A DNA stretch of 64,000 nucleotides, from the NCBI GenBank assembly GCA_929113105.1, contig OV816026.1, positions 161,240,567-161,304,566 of the forward strand, given 5' to 3'. The position numbers were made by a program, and so were the translations under genes. The stretch is from Agrypnus murinus. Taxonomy: Eukaryota > Arthropoda > Insecta > Coleoptera > Elateridae. This document shows, in pieces, positions 59,733 to 64,000 of the stretch. The notes under the pieces are model-generated. The model did not search any database, was not told where the DNA came from, and saw only the letters and a program-made list of their open reading frames with translations. Position 1 is the first letter of the stretch. Each line of letters opens with the position of its first letter.

Positions 59733-62327
59733 TGTACCTGGCTTCACCCGGGCCTATTAGTCCAAATTTGGTATGAAGGTACATTAGTACACTAATAAAT
59801 AGTAGCCTACGAGCCCTCTGGAATTTCTAATTATTTTCATGTACAGCACTAAAATCCAAAATGGCCGACAAATACGACAAAGTATCACAATGTGAGTCTT
59901 TCTTTTCGAGGCACCACTACTGCAAAAGCCATAAAAAGTGGGATTGTGATGTTGTGTTGCAGATGTTGGCCATCTTGGATTTCATTCCTGTTTATGTAGT
60001 GTTTCTTACAGACTTAATTCTAATTACAATAATATTTCCGGGTTAATTAAACATGGATGGGAACTGGGATCGATGAGTGATTTGCCAGCATGACACTGGT
60101 GAAAACTTGAAATGTCCTTTACTGACCCCAGGGAGAAGTGATAAAAAACAGATGCCTATACAGCATTCCTGAAGAATGTAGAACAGTTCCGCAGCATTGA
60201 TGCTCTCCCAGTTGAACTGTTTTTTCGGAATTGACGAAACTGCTACAAAATTTGCTTCTCATTCCGCTTCATGGCACAAATCTTGTCATCTGAAGTTTAA
60301 TAATTCGAAGCTGGCAAAAGCAATCAAGAGAAAACAAACTGGTGCTGATAAACAGAAACGTCCTAGAAAAACGCGTAGCATTGGACTTTCTAGGTTACTT
60401 GTTTTGCGAAAAGGGCAAAGATGAAGGTGCATTTCATGAAGTTTCAACATTCGATACCGACAGCAATATTTGATCCATGATCACACAGCTTCATGACACA
60501 CACCTCATGACAAGAATAATTGGAGGAGATCTTATAGCAATGAAAGCAAAATATAATCTTGCATGTTTGGTCTAGCTTAGAAATCGCTATAGAAGCCTCA
60601 CTCGTAAGGCACGCCTAAAAGAAGAAAAGAAGATGAGGAAATGAATGAGCGTCGGTCATTACTCGGTCGTAGAACTTACCAGTTACATTAGTAAATCAGT
60701 GAAGTCTGGTATTCTCCTTTTTATGTACATAAGTCGTCTTGAGGAACAAGACGGGCATCAAGAAACAAATCAACATGACAAAACTGAGGAATCAATTGCT
60801 AGAGCATTTCCCAGAGGCCGAAGAACAGTTTGATGGGAGAAGCACTGTAATCATATTCAATGAAGGTATGAAAAATACGTTAAGGGAAGTTCTGAAGATT
60901 CGGGACTTCTCAGAAGATGATGTTATCCTGGACAAAGCAGCAGCAATAGTCAGAAAATATATTATGAGTCACGAAGGTTTCAACTTCAGTGGCTGCTTCC
61001 CAGCACAATGCCAAAAAGACTTACTGCCTGCAAGTCTTAAGTCGCTTGTTTCTATGATGCTGAATGGTTCAAACTTGCAAGATCAAGACAAACGTGACTG
61101 TCAAGCATGCTTAACCATTGGCCAGTGCATCGTTTACAACTCAAAGAAAAAATGTCTCATACTGTTCTGAAGACACGACACAGTAAGGATCGTGAGCTAC
61201 CCTTCCCCATCTACATCGGTATCAATGTTCATGCAGCTACCAGATGTAAGAAACTCATCCAGAAGTTACGTCGCATGGGCATTTGTATTTCATATGATTC
61301 ATATGATTCTAGAGATTGAAGAGTGGATCGGCACTTCTTCCTGTGAACGTTTTGAAGAAAATGGAGTGGTGTCCCTTGCTTTCCTTCGTAAAGTGTTGTT
61401 TACTGTTGGTGCCCTAGACAATCTAGACCACAACCCAATCTCAATTACATGGGACTGTCAACTCATTCAATGGGTCTGGAATAGTCTTTTCCAGATACCT
61501 ACAAATACAGAACCTGGGGAGAGCCAGCCACTTATTACAATTCCACTTTTTGGAGACTTAAATCACTCTCTTCCTGACAGCTATGCCTGTGTCCCATACG
61601 TACCTTTGAAGATCACTGACGTTGTAGTACCACAGTGTCCTGTGTTTCCAGTAGAGCGATGTTTAGATATGGCCAAATCAAAGGAATGTAACTGGCTCCA
61701 GCATGCACTACAACTTCTGCAAGCAGAAAATCTCACTAGTGGCGATAATATCACATGGGCTCCAGCCCTTTGTACACTCCTATGGTGTATGAGAAGGCCG
61801 CCACACCCGCAATGATTAAACAAGGCATGGATGTCGTTAGACCAGCTATTCAATTTCTTAATCCAGGACAGTCATTACATTTGATCAACCTCTGTTTGCC
61901 CTGGCTAAGTTTGTACAGTGGAAATTGCCGAACACTAATGGCGAGAGACTTCAAATGGTTATGCTAGGTGGACTGCACGCTGAAACTATAAATATTTTTT
62001 TGTAATTGGTAACTCTTATTAGCGTTATATTTGGACATATATTACTTTAATAAATTATATGGATATATTTTATTGTATTTTATATATGTAGAATACCCTA
62101 AGACAGGTGTGTAGTGTAGTTAGTTGACTTAAAGCTGTAATTCAAAATTAACAGTATCATTGTTAATGTTAAAAGTGATATTTTGTCGTATTTGTCGGCC
62201 ATTTTGGATTTTAGTGCTGTACATGAAATTTTTTTAGAAATTCCAGAAGGCTCCTAAGCTAACATTTATTAGTATATAGTCTAAGGTACCTTCATATCAA
62301 ATTTGGTGCTTTTATCCACCAGGTAAC
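59733..62327 (+). mobile_element. 2.6-kb TIR DNA transposon, decayed
   Basis: Inverted ends of about 160 bp: TGTACCTGG... at the left and the complement of GTTACCTGG... at the right. The best match is the inner half (GTACAGCACTAAAATCCAAA then ATGGCCGACAAATACGACAA, inverted at 62166-62222). AGTAAT at 59727-59732 and 62328-62333 is a candidate target duplication. It carries one broken large protein. Confidence 0.8.
60080..62005 (+). pseudogene. Large transposase-like protein, broken, truncated at its C-terminus
   Basis: Remnant of a long protein family that recurs as multicopy hypothetical proteins in arthropods, cnidarians and fish. Readable blocks: DTGENLKCPL and HSASWHKSCHLKF (zinc-like Cys/His region, 60080-60300), GKDEGAFHEVSTFDTDSN (60415), IVRKYIMSHEGFNFSGCFPA (60950), ELPFPIYIGINVHAATRCKK (61195), FTVGALDNLDHNPISIT (61390-61450), MIKQGMDVVRPAIQFLNPGQ (61815) and LGGLHAETI (61965). 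At least five frameshifts or stops separate them, and the C-terminal part is missing. From memory the closest DNA-transposon group is Academ, but I hold that only weakly; the acidic ALDNLDHNP box would then be part of the catalytic site. Confidence 0.65.
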
Positions 62328-62333
62328 AGTAAT

Positions 62334-63784
62334 CTTAAAATAAAGCTCTAAGTCACCTCACTATATACAGTACAGCTACTTAGCGTTCACGCCGCACCGT
62401 GAGAGTCTGCGTCCTTATCACGCCACCTAATTACTTATCGTAATGGTATGTATGGTATAGCTTATAACACTAAGAGGCTTTCAACCAATGCGTTAGTTAA
62501 AATTTCATCAAACTCTTCCCCCATACTTTCAGTGGTTATCCCGAACGCACAGATAAACGTGAGGAAACGTCATTTTATATTAGAGAATAGAGATAAAGAT
62601 ATACTATCCCATTAGACCAATCAAAATGAAAAAGATACAAGCACTAAATAAGCCCAGCGCTAGCATTTTTCAATAAGACTTTTTCTAGGTAAATCGTTAG
62701 ACCTATACAGTAGATATGGAGTTTTTCTTTGTAGGTTATCCAAAATCTTAATAAATAGTACAGCCTGCAACTTATTCAATTATTTGAAAAACATAAAACT
62801 TCTTTCCAAGTGATGACTTCCAGATCATGTTTGAAATAAATTAAGCGAACGTAAAATATTACTACTATCATGCTTATTCTTTATATCAAGCTGCTGTGAT
62901 GTAAAGGAGTAGGAACAGAAGAAGCAAAACGCCAAGAAAAATAAAGGGACTGCGATTTTTAAATTGTACAAATGCTATCGCTCATTTCTATCTTTGTTTT
63001 ATCTTTACAAGCTCAAACCTTATAATGTAATTACCAAAAGGATGGAAATAACCTTGCAGTAATCCGTAACATAAATGACAACGTTAAGATATTGTCAGTA
63101 AAAGGCGGAAAACGTAAAAAAACGAAACATTATTAAATTCAAGCAAAAGTTAGCAACCAAGGATACGTTTGTGTTTTATTCTGAAACACATATTTGATAC
63201 TACTGGATTTCTGAAGCACTTCATTAAATAATGCAACCTTGAATGTTATTAAAATGATAGTAGATTAAGTAACGGCTTGTGAGTTTTCAGGAGCAAGAGC
63301 TGCAGAAAAAATAACTCCACTTAAATTGATGAGAAAATCGTATCTTAATTTTATACATGCGTCGCGAAGATTTTATAGATCAAATATTTTATAGATATAA
63401 GTATTTATAGATAAGAAATATTCAAAAAGAAAGGCCAAAATTAGCAACTCGTTCTCTTTTAGTTAGTGTAAATGATTAAACATTTTTTAGTCTAGTAATA
63501 AAAAATTAATATAATTTTTGCATTTTTATATATTTTTTATAATAAATCATTTGTTTTGTTGAACACGTATTTTCTTTCATTTTAAATAAATAAAGGTTGC
63601 TAATCGGACGAAGCTATTAGCCAATAAGAAATAACGACTAAAAATAGATTACTGCCATTTTATTATTTATACTATTTAAAAATTTTAATTGTATTGACAA
63701 AACACAAAATCGTACTAACAGAATTCATATAGAACGTAAAAAACAAAACACTATACCGTAAACACGCATCACAGAAATAAACTC
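62334..63784 (+). other. Sequence without recognised elements
   Basis: AT-rich, nothing recognised. Confidence 0.45.
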
Positions 63785-64000
63785 ACACAAGCGAGCTTTG
63801 TAGTTAACTGCCGTGCTATAATACCGGCAGCCCCGGAACAGGGAGAAGGACATCCTGTGGCATTTTTTAGTAAATTACTGTCCCGACCGGAGAGAAATTA
63901 TTCAGTCACAGAACGTGAGTGTTTGGCTGTAGATGCCATGGAAAGGTTTAGAGTCTACTTGGAAGGTGCGCTATTCCTAGTAGTAACCAATTATTATAGT
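63785..64000 (+). pseudogene. Ty3/gypsy RT-RNase H fragment, cut by the window end
   Basis: One open frame with the RNase H start of a gypsy-type Pol: HPVAFFSKLLSRPERNYSVT followed by ERECLAVDAMERFRVYLEG. The upstream TDAS box is altered (TQAS near 63787) and the RT before it is not recognisable, so it is probably 5'-broken. It continues past 64000. It differs from the Pol at 18629 (which has IGYFSKVLSKAERNY at this point), so it is another family. Confidence 0.85.

Overview
This is an AT-rich stretch of an insect (arthropod) nuclear genome. The evidence is four exons of a sidestep-family immunoglobulin receptor gene on the + strand, joined by consensus GT/AG introns with matching phases, lying in a dense field of arthropod-type transposons (mariner, hAT, Tc1-like, Jockey, CR1-like, Penelope-like, Ty3/gypsy). 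I cannot name the species. Almost the whole window is intron: the exons lie at 13428-13742, 13900-14045, 40604-40748 and 51293-51423. The introns are 157 bp, about 26.6 kb and about 10.5 kb. Upstream (signal peptide, first Ig) and downstream (later Ig, FnIII, membrane) exons were not found and probably lie outside.

Layout. 1-13427: intron or upstream sequence with a dead Jockey fragment (1733-2764), a mariner relic (5835-6205), a structurally intact 1294-bp mariner (7954-9247) and a Tc1-like MITE (10632-10846). 14046-40603 (giant intron): a hAT-like MITE carrying an 83-bp-arm palindrome and a tRNA-like segment (14945-15904); a Mutator-like fold-back element (15993-23862) with a young full-length Ty3/gypsy element in its centre (16605-23273); a 122-bp minisatellite split by a long-TIR element (about 28930-31810); a Penelope-like GIY-YIG remnant (33405-33656); a fold-back element with internal repeats (about 34010-35785); and a second mariner (35889-39014) that lost its second catalytic Asp and was later split by a 1.9-kb TIR element (37050-38953). 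40749-51292: a hAT MITE, a minus-strand gypsy gag/protease remnant with part of its LTR, short palindromes, and a solo LTR with a hairpin across its edge. 51424-64000: a Jockey element whose RT holds a (TA)206 tract, a KRBA2-type integrase remnant, a tRNA-derived SINE, a CR1-like RT remnant, a 2.6-kb TIR element with a broken transposase-like protein, and a gypsy RNase H fragment running off the window end.

Most notable: the young gypsy element (LTRs differ at 4 of 413 sites) has a long Pol. After protease, RT, RNase H and integrase it continues in frame into a TARG1/OARD1-type macrodomain, with both catalytic residues kept at the human spacing, and then a CCCH zinc finger that ends at the polypurine tract. 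Its Gag starts with a SAP-like motif and a long repeated coiled coil. A retroelement carrying what looks like an active ADP-ribosyl-hydrolase where an envelope gene could sit is the best candidate here for an undescribed system.
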